NCBI RefSeq assembly: GCF_964340395.1
Contig: NC_135556.1
Coordinates: 11,670,910 to 11,734,909 of the forward strand
Length of the DNA: 64,000 nt
Direction of reading: 5' to 3'
Source: Glandiceps talaboti
Lineage: Eukaryota > Hemichordata > Enteropneusta > Spengelidae
Both the position numbers and the translations under genes were made by a program. Shown in pieces: positions 1-20,117 of this stretch (its first letter is position 1; the number at the start of each line of letters is the position of its first letter). The notes beneath the pieces were generated by a model. That model made no database searches, was not told where the DNA came from, and saw only the letters and a program-made list of their open reading frames with translations.

Positions 1-429
1 TGCCATATTGACTTTTTCCATTGCTCTAGATAGTATCTCAATTGGTCAAAAGTGGGGGTAAAACATTCTGAAGGTTTCTAAAGGTGTTTTACTGAGTGAT
101 GTTTCTTTTCTATCTAATATTTGCAGGAGGTCCAATTTATGTAACTTGTATGCTAATATTGAGAGGTAAAACTTCAAGTTTTGTGTAGACCTAAACTTGG
201 ACTCTATATCCTGTGTAGAATGTACCGGTCCAGGATTCAATACTACATGTGTAGATATGTATTAAAACCAGATGCCAGATCTGAAAAGGAATATTTTTAA
301 TGTGTGTATGTACACTTGATAACAAGCCACACCAATACGCCGAAATTGGTCAAAAGGACATATAATTTGGCAAGGGTCGTTCTATGCAATAAATGAATGA
401 CTTTATTTTTTTACCATGCATGTACCCAT

Positions 430-1010
430 GAATGTACATGGGGAAGAAAGCCATTGAGGCTTTTATAGACCCCTTACTGTTCTGAGGTGTTATCAATACA
501 CACTTTAAAATGATTAACGGATGTAGTCACAATAACCCTGGTAAACTGTTCCAAATGTCTATGACATATTGACTGGAAAAATATTTACGTATATCCAATT
601 TGGATTAAAATAATTACTAAGTAATTACAATGATTTAATTGGTGTATTAATAACAGTAATCCTTTCTGGTAAACTGTTCCAAATGTTTACAACATGTTGA
701 CTGAAAACAATATTTAGGTATATCCAATCTGAATCTGTACTTAAATCATTTCAATCTATGTCCCCTTGTTGTCGAAGTAGATACTTTGAAAAATACAACT
801 GGATAAAGGAGAATAATATTATGTAAATGGAAAAGTTTATACACTTCCAGCAAATCAGCTCTAATTCATCTAGTTTCTAAAGTTGTCAGTTTCAATATGC
901 ATAACTGTCCTCATAATTCAAGCTACCAAGCTGCAGAATCATCCTGGTGAACCGACGCTGCACTTTTTCCAATATCCCTACTCGTACATATGTGGGGAAG
1001 ACACTGGGGA
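430..1010 (-). mobile_element. Decayed LINE 3' fragment (CR1/L2-like RT C-terminal region)
   Basis: On the minus strand, around 970-925, the peptide LEKVQRRFTRMIL can be read. It is followed by the YEDRL, TLETRR, TRGHRLKL and RLDIPKY segments. These are the conserved string of the C-terminal region of animal non-LTR reverse transcriptases. The next block (HLEQFT, equivalent to the VWNSLP region) occurs twice, about 130 bases apart (around 668-730 and 535-606), so the 3' end carries an internal duplication. Several stops and frameshifts interrupt the frame. The catalytic RT domain and the endonuclease are absent. The fragment lies in sequence 3' of the last visible AFG2A exon, probably in an intron. 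The exact clade cannot be assigned by eye. Confidence 0.72.
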
Positions 1011-1572
1011 AGCATAGTCAAGGTTTGGACTTACTAGTGCTTTAAAAGATAAAAACCAACCAGAGTATTCAGAGTAACTGAAATAATTCATGGTTGGCGT
1101 ACATTTTTGAAAGAATATCAATCAGCAACATCAAACAATACAGGAAATCAAATAAACCGGAAGCATCATACATAATATGCAAATGATATGCAAATAAAGA
1201 AGCCAGAATTTATAATATTGTGATTAAAATGCAAAATTATACAACAGTCTACAGGTTTATAGTCTACAGGATACCCATAAGTACATTTATACAGATATAA
1301 AGCAATCATAGCGTTCACACATTTTAATGTACCATCAATATACAGAAAAAACATGATTTTACATCATTTATGAAATTGCTGCAAAAATTACCCTTAATAT
1401 TGAAATAAAAATTGCCAGCATATATTTTTTAATTGTTCAGATGATGGGGAACACAATGAGATATGTTGGCAAAAATTAACATGAATTTCACACGAAACCC
1501 AATAATCTGCCATATGCCCCCGCACTATATATATGTTCATCTTCACTTTGTTTCATATTTATGAGATCTTAC

Positions 1573-10925
<9,353 letters not shown>

Positions 10926-10970
10926 TTTGAAGTACAATAATATGGCACGTTCTTCTTCACTGCATGGAGG

Positions 10971-10983
10971 TCGCCATTTTGCG
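10971..10983 (-). promoter_or_regulatory. YY1-like box upstream of AFG2A
   Basis: On the AFG2A sense strand this reads CGCAAAATGGCGA, close to the YY1 consensus AANATGGCG and in the orientation usual near transcription starts. It ends 46 bases upstream of the AFG2A ATG. The identical 13 bases recur upstream of UBE3A at 37486-37498. Confidence 0.55.
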
Positions 10984-11198
10984 TAACCTTTGAACCAATA
11001 GCAACCTCGAATATATCAATTTATAAATATTCATTTTCCTTTCATGTTCAATTGGCATAATTTATTGTGATGAAGTATTTTTTATATACTAGTATACAAC
11101 TATTTTTGTATTCAAATATATTTTTTAAATAGCTTATTTAGTAAAAGGGTAGATGAAACTATGCTTATTAACTTTAGTCGCAAACGAGTACAAAACAA

Positions 11199-11208
11199 CG
11201 CATGCGCA
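11199..11208. promoter_or_regulatory. NRF1-like palindrome CGCATGCGCA
   Basis: It matches the core of the NRF1 consensus GCGCATGCGC, which is common in CpG-type housekeeping promoters. It lies about 120 bases upstream of the RPAP2 start codon. Binding is inferred from the motif only. Confidence 0.4.
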
Positions 11209-11328
11209 ATCAATGAAACATATATTTTGCTGATTCGTGCTGAATGACACTCTGCTGAATGAGTAGCAAGAACTGTGCTCTCTGCTATTGTCAATTTAAA
11301 TCAAACAGCACAGTAGTCGGGGAAAGGA

Positions 11329-13167
11329 ATGTCTTCGACCGATAAGGTTCGGCGTGGTGGTGGCGCATCTAGTTCTAAGTCGGCAAACATCGCTGCTGCC
11401 AAAGCCAAGGCGAAGAAGAAAATAGACTGTGAAAAGAAAGCCTATCGAATTGTAGAAAGTTTGTTGGACAACCCAATCTCAGAGGAGTATTTAATCGACA
11501 GTGCTGCGTTCCTGACACCAACACACTATGCAGACGTTGCGGTTGAAAGATCTGTCGGTCACTTGTGTGGATATCCTCTCTGTTTGAATGAGCTAAGAGA
11601 TATGCCAAAACAAAAATACCATATCTCCACAAAGGTAAACAACGTGTATGACATCAGTGAAAGAAAATGCTTCTGTAGTAATCACTGCTATAAATCTTCC
11701 AAATATTACCAAGAACAGATAAGTACATCACCTCTGTGGATGAGGGATGAAGAGAAGCCACCAGCAGTCCATTTATTGAAGAAAACCACTGATGGCGGTC
11801 AAAGTCAAGCTAACAAGGGGTATGGGGAAGCAATGTTGGTTGCGGTCAAGGTGAGACCAGAAGATATTGAAAATGCCGAGGACGATGATTTAACCCTTCA
11901 AAAAGTTGCCAGTGATCTCCGTTCAAGTATGATGTTGGAAAATGATAGGGATGACGGAAGCCATGAAAGCGTAGAGAAGGATTCGGCTCAATTAAGTACG
12001 AAAACGAACTCCACTGATCCAAATGACAATGGTATGGCTGACATCAAAGACTCCTGTTCTGAGAACAAAAACTCAAATACCAATATATCTCAAAGTACTG
12101 GCCTACTGAAAGATTTAAATGAGATGACACTGGAAAAAGAAGCTGAGGTGAAGGTGTCTAAAGCTATGGTTGAATGTACTGATACAACTGACTCATCACT
12201 TTCAACACCTGGCACAGAGAAAGCAGATGTTATTAGAGATAAGTTTAAAAAGGAGAAAGGTAAAAAAGTCAAGAAATCAAGGACTGTGCAACAGAAAGTT
12301 TCACCATTAGAAACAGTGACAGAAAGACTGCGTGACTGGCGAACTGCTGAAACTTTAAGAATTGTGTTTGGTGATGAAGTAGCAAAAGAATATGAAATGA
12401 AACATGAAGTAAAAGAGCAAGCAGCTATGCAGGTACCACAAAGTGTACAGTCGGCAGCCATGATACAAAACCAGCCACTAGATTTAGCTGGACAAGTTGG
12501 AGATACTCAGGAGGTAACGCAAGATGCTAGGAAACATAGTAGAGAGGAGGAAAGCAGCAGGATTGATGGTACCACAGATAGGGAAAGATCAGAAGGACCT
12601 GAGATGAAGGAGTTCAATCCTTTATATTTAGAATCATCTAGTATGCAAGCACCAACAAAACCATTGCCAGATTTGAAAGAAATCGAGAAAGATCGTGAGT
12701 TGTTTGAGCTGAAATTGAAGGATTACTTTCCCAGAACTTTTGGAAAAGTGGCCGAGACAAAAAGTAAAAAGGGTACAAAGGAGGAGGAGGAAGATGACCG
12801 ACAAATTATCCTTCCACCTGTTGATTCCCAGGCACAGAGTGGAATTCGCAGGAAAATAGTAGTGGATAAACTGAGTCAAGTGTATGCATCCATTTTAGGA
12901 TCACTGAGACTAACTCGTAGAGATATTGCACACAGTCTTGGATTGCTGGTGAAAAGTTTTCATCTTCACAGTAAGAATGTGACATTGAGGCCAGCTGAGT
13001 GGACGCTAATGGCAGTTGTGCTGCTGTATGCGTTGTCTAGAAATGATAGTCATTTGGGCAATACCTTAACTTCTTCCAATTCAGTTACATGCATGTCTTC
13101 ATTACTTGCCAAACTGGGTACCACTACAGGGGACATTCAGAAAATTGTCGATGAGCTGCAGTCTTGA
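11329..13167 (+). CDS. RPAP2: RPAP2 (Rtr1-type RNA polymerase II CTD phosphatase), single exon
   Basis: RPAP2/Rtr1 removes Ser5 phosphate from the RNA polymerase II C-terminal domain and helps import the polymerase. The 612-residue frame is open from ATG to TGA with no intron. The Rtr1 zinc module is clear: C80-x4-C85 (CGYPLC) and, 30 residues on, CFCSNHC (C116, C120). It is followed by YYQEQISTSPLWMRDE, the conserved end of the domain. The middle (about 190-450) is acidic and low complexity. The C-terminal block (PRTFGK, then RRDIAHSLGLL and WTLMAVVLLYALS) matches the conserved tail of animal RPAP2. Length is close to human RPAP2 (about 610). It is divergent to AFG2A. An intronless form is odd, because vertebrate RPAP2 has many exons. 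It is not a decayed retrocopy: the frame is intact and a normal promoter region lies upstream. Confidence 0.93.
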   Translation: MSSTDKVRRGGGASSSKSANIAAAKAKAKKKIDCEKKAYRIVESLLDNPISEEYLIDSAAFLTPTHYADVAVERSVGHLCGYPLCLNELRDMPKQKYHISTKVNNVYDISERKCFCSNHCYKSSKYYQEQISTSPLWMRDEEKPPAVHLLKKTTDGGQSQANKGYGEAMLVAVKVRPEDIENAEDDDLTLQKVASDLRSSMMLENDRDDGSHESVEKDSAQLSTKTNSTDPNDNGMADIKDSCSENKNSNTNISQSTGLLKDLNEMTLEKEAEVKVSKAMVECTDTTDSSLSTPGTEKADVIRDKFKKEKGKKVKKSRTVQQKVSPLETVTERLRDWRTAETLRIVFGDEVAKEYEMKHEVKEQAAMQVPQSVQSAAMIQNQPLDLAGQVGDTQEVTQDARKHSREEESSRIDGTTDRERSEGPEMKEFNPLYLESSSMQAPTKPLPDLKEIEKDRELFELKLKDYFPRTFGKVAETKSKKGTKEEEEDDRQIILPPVDSQAQSGIRRKIVVDKLSQVYASILGSLRLTRRDIAHSLGLLVKSFHLHSKNVTLRPAEWTLMAVVLLYALSRNDSHLGNTLTSSNSVTCMSSLLAKLGTTTGDIQKIVDELQS

Positions 13168-13541
13168 AAAATACCAGTCTTGTGTAGTTGAAAAGATTTT
13201 TTGTTGTGTATATATGCTTCATTGTAATGTAAACCACACCCTCTTTTATGGTACAGCTCTGGATACTCCTGTTCTTTTTCATTACAAAAGCGTTTTGGAA
13301 GTGCTAACAATGATGACTCCTTCAGTCTAATGGCTTGTGTACAATGTAGATACACATGTATATGGGAACAAACATTTGCTGAACTTGTTCGCAATTTCGA
13401 ATGTCAACAAAAACGCCTATACACGTATGATGTCTTGATGTTCATACAGTTTTGCAGAAAAATAAAACCAGAGATAACCGGATAAGATATTTCGTGTACT
13501 TTGTATTTTGTTAAAATTTATATGACACCCCTTTTAATGTA

Positions 13542-13547
13542 AATAAA
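13542..13547 (+). promoter_or_regulatory. RPAP2 polyadenylation signal candidate
   Basis: AATAAA lies 375 bases past the RPAP2 stop, followed by a G/T-rich stretch (GAGTGTCTCCTGGGGGT) that could serve as the downstream element. Another AATAAA at 13461-13466 could be an alternative. Confidence 0.45.
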
Positions 13548-14119
13548 GAGTGTCTCCTGGGGGTAAAACATTGTGGTATTGTCCATACTCATGGATTATC
13601 ATCTTCCTCACAATGACCACCTTTTGAACTCTAATCAAACAATTCAAGTCTGCTTGCAATGGATGAACAAAGAAAGTAAGGGAATGCAAACCAATTTGTT
13701 ATGAGTAGAACTGGTGCTTGCAAGTTCATGTGATATCAGTAGGCAAGTAGGCCGTCACATTTAGTCAATAGTCTGAGCACCCTGCAGCCTTAGACTTCAT
13801 AATATCATGCAAGTCAGTTGTGATCAATGACAGCTTTTGAAGGAATGTTTGCTGGTAATAACAACATGTACATTTGTATACGTAATACAGCTTTCCTGCA
13901 AGGGTATTTGTGATAGATAATTCTGGAACATCCCCCCCCCCCCCCCCACCACCACCACCACCACCATTATTTTTTTTGAATATGAAGAGCAATGCATTTA
14001 GTCCCAAACAGGTGAACCAAGAGGGGAATATAAGAAAGGCTCCATTACTGCATGCATGTGCAGCCATATCACTGACATGGATGTATCTATCAATATCTAT
14101 CAAACATCAAGACTCGCTT

Positions 14120-14270
14120 ACATGTAGCTGCACCAGCTGCAACTGGAACTTTTTGAATTAACAGATACAATGTCTTTTTATAAGTTACTGATAGTTTTTT
14201 GTAAATATACATGTATCTTTCGTTATTTGAAAAAATGTCCCAGTTGCAGCTAATACATGTTTAAACTGTC
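14120..14270. repeat. Small inverted repeat with CAGCTGCAACTGG arms
   Basis: ACATGTAGCTGCACCAGCTG at the left faces CCCAGTTGCAGCTAATACATG at the right. The motif TTCCAGTTGCAGCTAGTGCAG also occurs in the dispersed repeats at 49218-49432 and, more diverged, at 51285-51500. This is probably an end fragment or foldback of that family. Confidence 0.4.
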
Positions 14271-14418
14271 TACCTCATATCACTTTTTGATTGGTATCAT
14301 TATGCACATGTACATGTATATAACCTTGATTTTCGGAGTATTGGATGTTGCATATATCTAGAATTCTTGAATAGCTGTCCACCACCCTATCGAGTTTGAT
14401 AATCCTTATGTTCTTATA

Positions 14419-14472
14419 CATACATACATACATACATACATACATACATACATACATACATACATACACACA

Positions 14473-14504
<32 letters not shown>

Positions 14505-14586
14505 CACACGTACGTACGTATGTACAAACGTACGTACGTACGTGCGTACGTACGTACGTATGTGCATGCATACATACATACATACA

Positions 14587-14618
<32 letters not shown>

Positions 14619-14811
14619 CATACTTACATACACATACATACATCATACATATATACACACACACACACATACATACATACATACATACATACATACATAC
14701 ATACATACATACATACATACATGCATGCATACATGCACACACACACACACATACATACATACATACATACATACATACATACATACATACATACATACAT
14801 ACATACATACC
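14419..14811. repeat. Large (CATA)n microsatellite with CA and ACGT interruptions
   Basis: About 390 bases of mostly TACA/CATA tetranucleotides. Internal CA runs and a CpG-bearing stretch of ACGT/GTAC units (about 14508-14562) interrupt the array. The array is open in several frames on both strands only because its units lack stops. No protein is proposed. Confidence 0.95.
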
Positions 14812-15208
14812 TTGTTTGTGTAATTTATACTTTTAAGATAAACCATACATGGATTATGTTTGCTCTAATTTATTTGTAAGAGAGGAAGGGGGAGCTAAAA
14901 TAGGTAGGGTCTAAGTGACCCAAGAAATTAAATTGACAAACAATATTAATCTGTTCAAATATTTCATTTGTACATTTATTTCATTTTTCCCAATACAAAT
15001 AACATACAATTTTCAACATGATTGTTTTTCCTAAAAACGTCAAATATTTGGCAACATATATATATATATACTTTAATCACTTCTACCACTTTGATAAGTT
15101 ATAGTATACCTGAAGTATTACAATTGCTGATTTGACGTAAAGAAGGCACATCACTTCCAAATTTGAATATTACTCTGATCATCAAGGCTTCGTTTTTACA
15201 ATGATTAA

Positions 15209-15234
15209 CCATAGACCCTCCACCAACGGAGGGT
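15209..15234. repeat. GC-rich hairpin AGACCCTCC / GGAGGGTCT
   Basis: A perfect 9-base inverted repeat with a short spacer lies in AT-rich intergenic DNA. It may be the tip of a degraded foldback element. It lacks a U-tract and has no gene beside it, so it is not called a terminator. Confidence 0.4.
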
Positions 15235-17017
15235 CTGTGGATTAATATAACACAGACTAAACCTATTGTCGCAATGTGTTGATGCAACAGTGACAAGCTA
15301 TTGTATAGACGTTGGTTTTAATCTCAGACAACTTTTCTATCATAGATAGCTGGTCTGAGGTTTGATTGTTGACCCGTGAGGGCGCCACTCTCTGAAAGCT
15401 ACTTCCATAAACCAATTGCAACGTCCATGTATAAACTTGCAGTGTATTGTTTTGGGACTAATGTTTACACTATATCTTGCTGATCACAATGTGATTCAGG
15501 TTAGATTCACACAACAGAGGAACACATTGTTATCACCCACTTGTGTAATCTACCACATCGAAAAAATAATAGTTTTAGTTTGTGTTAATAGTAAACCAAA
15601 GCCTTCGAGTCGTATATGATAGTACACTCTTTGCTACTACAGTTTCTTTTGTCACAATAATGCCCTTTATAGTCCATTGAGCATTTCAGTGCACATAAAA
15701 AACATTACATCATGTAAATATTCTCAACTCAAAATTATTTACTCATTTTATACATTACATAAATTTGCATATTGCTAGATCACCAGATATTGCTTATATA
15801 TATATAAGTTATATTGCAACTTGTAATTTAGTCCATAATACATTCCTGAAACTAAAATATCGGTTTCGACACTTGTCTATACCTCACACACATATACAAG
15901 TACATATGTATGTTATTAGGTACTTTTATTAATAGTGACATCTGGACCTTTTCCACATGTTGAATGGTACGCAACTAAAAATAAACACTAACCTTTGACC
16001 TTTTCAAATGATTTATTTTATGCAAATTATTTCCTTTCATTCATTCATCTTCTACACAGATTAAACCAAGGTGCATGTGATATGACTGACGCCATTAAAA
16101 CTTTCAGTGATTATTCACACAAGTACACGCGAAAATGAATAATTACATCTACAAATTTAAATATTCTTTCCGTAGTCTAATTTATTCATCCTGTGGTGTC
16201 TGGATTTAGTACATGAATAACTGAGCTAGTCATGATCAGAATAGTATGTCAAAGTCATTTGAATCGTGTTATGACGTGATATTTCTATATAGTTATAACA
16301 AATTCTTACACATGATGGATCCGGAGTTTTTCATATCTGAATGACGCTGCACTGATCAGATAGAAGAGAACAATCAACTTCTATCTAAAGCTTGTGTTCT
16401 TTCTGGTACATGCTTGGTCATGGTATGGGAACGACAGTATTTAGTTTTGGCAATAGAACAATATGAAATTCTAAGTTATTACGTAACATGCATATGTCAC
16501 AGGGCGAGTTTGCAATTGATGTTGCCCCATACCGCGTTCCAATTCCTATTCATATGATGAAAGGTCATATTCAGCAAATTAATCACCCCGCTATTGTTCT
16601 ATTCATATCTATTTTGTGCGTGTATCACGTGCACTCTTCCGTGACAAACAGCGTTCACCCAAAAACCACGCTGTAACGATATCTGGATTTTCCCCTTAAT
16701 AAAATTAGCTATAGCAAATATTGTTATATTTTAGCAAGTGCCAATCGATACATTAATAAAATCAGTGCAGAACAAATTTATGCTAACAACCAGTCTTAAT
16801 TTACAGTGTACAATATATTCCAAGTATGATTATATCATTCCCAGGTATTGTACTTCATTCAGTAGGAGAATACTGATGACCTAATGGTTTTCACGTATTG
16901 TCAGTACTCGTCCTAGACTCATAGTGACAAAGCCCCTTAAGTTCCTCGTATTTCCTCTGCCGAACGAAGATTATATCTGGTATGAAGTAAATATTCTCGA
17001 GCTGTAGACACATTTCA

Positions 17018-18639
17018 TCACCCTGTTTGATTCGATTCTGAATTTCTGTTTGTATACCACGTGTACACGGCAACAATTAATGAACTCAGGATTATCAGAA
17101 CCGAACCAACAATTTCCAAATCATCCACGTTCTCTCCAAGGAATAAAACACCGCCAATATAGGCTATGCAAATTTGCAAATTTGCTAGAAGAATGATAGT
17201 TGCTGCATTTTCCAGTTGCAGGGCTATCATTATAGCCATTAAACCTAACATGAAACAGAAAGACTCGATAATTATATACACCCATACCTCTGGAGTTAGT
17301 GTCCAATTCACTAAACTACTTACAAATAAGGTAGGCAGTGTTGCTATTACTCCAAAGACTCCTACGTAAAGAAGTATGACAAACATGTTAACAGTCGGCA
17401 ACGCGTGTATAGCGACGGCGGATACAGACAACGCTACCGCAGTTAACAAACTAAGGAGCGTTGATATAACCGCATCACGTACAGTTTCGTCTTCCCCGCC
17501 TTTACCCATAATAAACGATGGCCCGGTCACAAGAATAATACCGGTTATGTTAAGAACAGTAGAAATAACATCGGTAATCTTCCATCTTTCTCCCAAGCAT
17601 AGCCCTGCTAGAAGTGGGGTGATGATGGGCACTGCTCCGAACGTGGTGGACGAAACGTTGCCTGCGAGACCGTATAGGAAAGCGAAATAGAGGGTTATTC
17701 TTCCCACGAGTTCCATAATTGAGTTCAAAATTAAGAGTGTCTTCTGCGGCCTAAGGTAATTGATAATGGGATATTTTTTATACAGTACTACAGATAGAGA
17801 CACCACAGTGCATACAACATTCTGGGTGAAGATAATTAAAAGGGTCGACGCCCCACGTTCCTGGACGAAATTGACGAACACAGTCACAACGCCGAAGAAG
17901 AATCCTGCGGTGATACCAAGCAGAACACCAACGACAGAGGTTACAGAAATACAAGAGGAACGACTCGGTCTTTCCTCCGACTCACGTAGCCATAACTGTT
18001 GTCGTTCGTCATTCTCTGGTAGAGCAGCTGACTCCATTTCTGGTGTCCCTGGTAGAAGCGCTGTGAAATTAGAGCAAGTTTATACTGTCAACAGAATATA
18101 ATAACAAATGTCCGGCAGTGGGGAGCGTCGGAACTTTTACATACCATATCACTCGAGATACTGTATGTGTAAAATACAGATAATAGAATGAGAGGCTCGA
18201 TTTAGAGACTGCTCACTTCGTGTGTAGTATATAAACGATATACCATGGAGGTACGGATACACCAAGCTATGACATAGTCGGCATTCGAGTGAAAGCTTTA
18301 ATTGTTCAGGACAATGGTTCATGTTTGAGCCTATTACATGTACATATCAATGGTAAAGGTCGAAGCAGCGTACAACATGCAAATTATGCCGGGAACAACA
18401 ATCACATGTCAAATGTTGTCGCGCATGAACACAGACAAGGAATTGTCATAGATAGCCTAAGGGGATCTAACAACTTTCAAAAAAAAGTAGACAAACAAAC
18501 AAACAAACAAACGTGCGTATGTATATCAGTTTTGACAAACATGACATTATATAGTCATTAGGAGAAAATCTAACTTCTCCAATGTGACTAATTAATAACA
18601 CATATCCATCCATCCATCCATCCATCCATCCGTCCGTCC

Positions 18640-18725
<86 letters not shown>

Positions 18726-20117
18726 TTCTCCACTATTCTCCAGTCATATTTTGTACCAAATAGTGTTGTATTTCAAGAACAGAATATACATATACAGTTG
18801 ATACGTAGATGTCTACTTCAAATTTATGATGACACTTGCTGGCTTACTTACTTATGTTTATGATGACTTAATTACATATGATGAAACATAAGTAAACTTG
18901 TGCAGTGCTCATCAAATCCCCACACCACATAATATGCAAATTGTCTTATTTATATGGAGATCGATCATACTATCAAAACCAGTCGTAACATGAACATCAT
19001 CATTGATCTAAAATTGTTTGAACATGTACAGACAGGGGGGGGGGGGGGTTACAACTATCAATACCAAAGAGGTCTATTCATGTATTTTTCGAGTTTACAT
19101 TAATATAATGAATAATCCGCAATTTGAAAATTAGTTCAACGTTAATTAAACACTTCATGTACATCACAAATCGCGGTGTTGGGTATTAAATACAGGATTA
19201 TTATAATTAAACTTGTAAGAATTTCTCTTTTACAGGCATTTTAATTTTATTATTTTTACTATATCGTTCATTATGGAGTAAAACGATCTCAAGAGATTGT
19301 AGTTTGGCGATGAATAACATTGAATTTATTGTGAAACTTATATAACTCTTTTCATTAGGGCAAAACTCCTTACATGCACACGTCTCGGCTAGCTGAGTAT
19401 TCAGACATGTTTTTCAGCATGCAGGTATTCATTTAGTATTGTAGAGGATTCATTCTGTACGCGGCCACGAATAATTCATTGAAGTGGCACAAGCTGAATT
19501 TTTAAGTTTCTTTTACTCCAGAGAAAACGCTAAAGTAAAACCACATTCCAGTATAAATATCGACTGATGTCTTCTATAACATTACGAGTGTCTTCTGGTA
19601 TTGTTAGAATAGTTAATTACACAGTAGGAATTTCTTGATTATTTTTTGATACGTATGATAAATTACGTCATCGGAATGTTTGGTGACTTTCATCTTAATG
19701 CCAGGTTTGAGTTCAGTCAAGTGGTGGTTAAGAATACTTCAGTAAGTACAGATCTGTGAGTACCTATTAAATATGCAGCAAATACTACTCCCAAATACGT
19801 GCGTAGAAAGTCAGCTTATGTGCCCCTCTAACGACTTACAACATCTCTTTCAGTGGGACTCGGAGGATTTTACCTGTAAACTTTCTGCGGTTGTCTACAG
19901 CATGTCACAAGTGTTAGTTATATATACCCATGCGTTGAAATATGTGGGAAAATGTTACATTTCAGCAAACATGTCATATTTTGCGGTCATTACGGTACAA
20001 GGGCTATAGTTTCACTCAACTATCTAGAGCAAAACGTGATATTTCACAAAATTTCTTACCATCAGGCGATGTCGGAAAGTCGAGGAGATCAACATCACTG
20101 TCTAGGTCAGACTCCAT
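17018..20117 (-). CDS. EamA/DMT-superfamily ten-helix transporter, two coding exons
   Basis: Predicted integral membrane transporter of the drug/metabolite (EamA, SLC35-like) superfamily; the substrate cannot be inferred. Exon 1 is 20060-20117 and encodes an acidic 19-residue start (MESDLDSDVDLLDF). Exon 2 is 17018-18060. The junction is in phase and gives 366 residues. A shorter frame could start at an internal methionine in exon 2, but the spliced start is preferred because donor, acceptor and phase all fit. Ten hydrophobic segments fall in two five-helix halves. Family marks include PIITPLLAGLCLGERW at the end of helix 4 and ANLQICIAYIGGVLFLGE near helix 9. The cytoplasmic N-tail has DLLDF and DERQQLWLRE stretches that could be sorting signals (inference). 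It is isolated between two gene-poor intervals. Confidence 0.85.
18061..20059. other. Intron of the DMT transporter gene
   Basis: A 2.0-kb intron between the GTAAGA donor (minus strand, 20059) and the TTTCACAG acceptor (18061). It contains a (CAAA)n run, the compound microsatellite at 18607-18724 and a poly-G run near 19036. No exon-like frame was recognised. Confidence 0.65.
18607..18724. repeat. (TCCA)n-(TCCG)n-(TCTG)n compound microsatellite
   Basis: Tetranucleotide units change from TCCA through TCCG to a long TCTG block, a stepwise substitution pattern within one array. It lies in the DMT intron. Confidence 0.95.

Larger units (their letters stand above)
10926..11328. promoter_or_regulatory. 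Divergent AFG2A / RPAP2 promoter region
   Basis: The two start codons are 403 bases apart on opposite strands, so both promoters must fit here unless non-coding first exons lie elsewhere. Visible motifs are a YY1-like box at 10971-10983, a CCAAT box in AACCAATAG at 10993-11001 and an NRF1-like CGCATGCGCA at 11199-11208. No TATA box is placed convincingly for either gene. This is the usual make-up of housekeeping bidirectional promoters. The assignment of factors is inference from motifs. Confidence 0.6.
13168..17017. other. Intergenic interval RPAP2 to DMT transporter
   Basis: No supported coding sequence. It holds the RPAP2 3' UTR, a poly-C/CAC tract (13932-13967), a small inverted repeat around CAGCTGCAACTGG (14120-14255), a large CATA array (14419-14811) and a GC-rich hairpin at 15209-15234. 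The rest is AT-rich single-copy sequence. The DMT gene's 3' UTR on the minus strand probably occupies the last few hundred bases. Confidence 0.6.

Noticed and set aside
14275-14879. Long overlapping open frames on both strands (Tyr/Val/Cys/Met or Ile/His/Thr repeats)
   Set aside because: Translations of the CATA/TATG array. All frames stay open because the unit has no stop; no real protein.
15209-15234. Rho-independent terminator
   Set aside because: A hairpin without a T tract in eukaryotic DNA with no gene end at that point.
18001-18037. Start of the DMT transporter at the internal methionine 18037
   Set aside because: Exon 1 at 20060-20117 splices in phase and adds an acidic N-terminus. 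The internal Met could be an alternative start but is not the best model.
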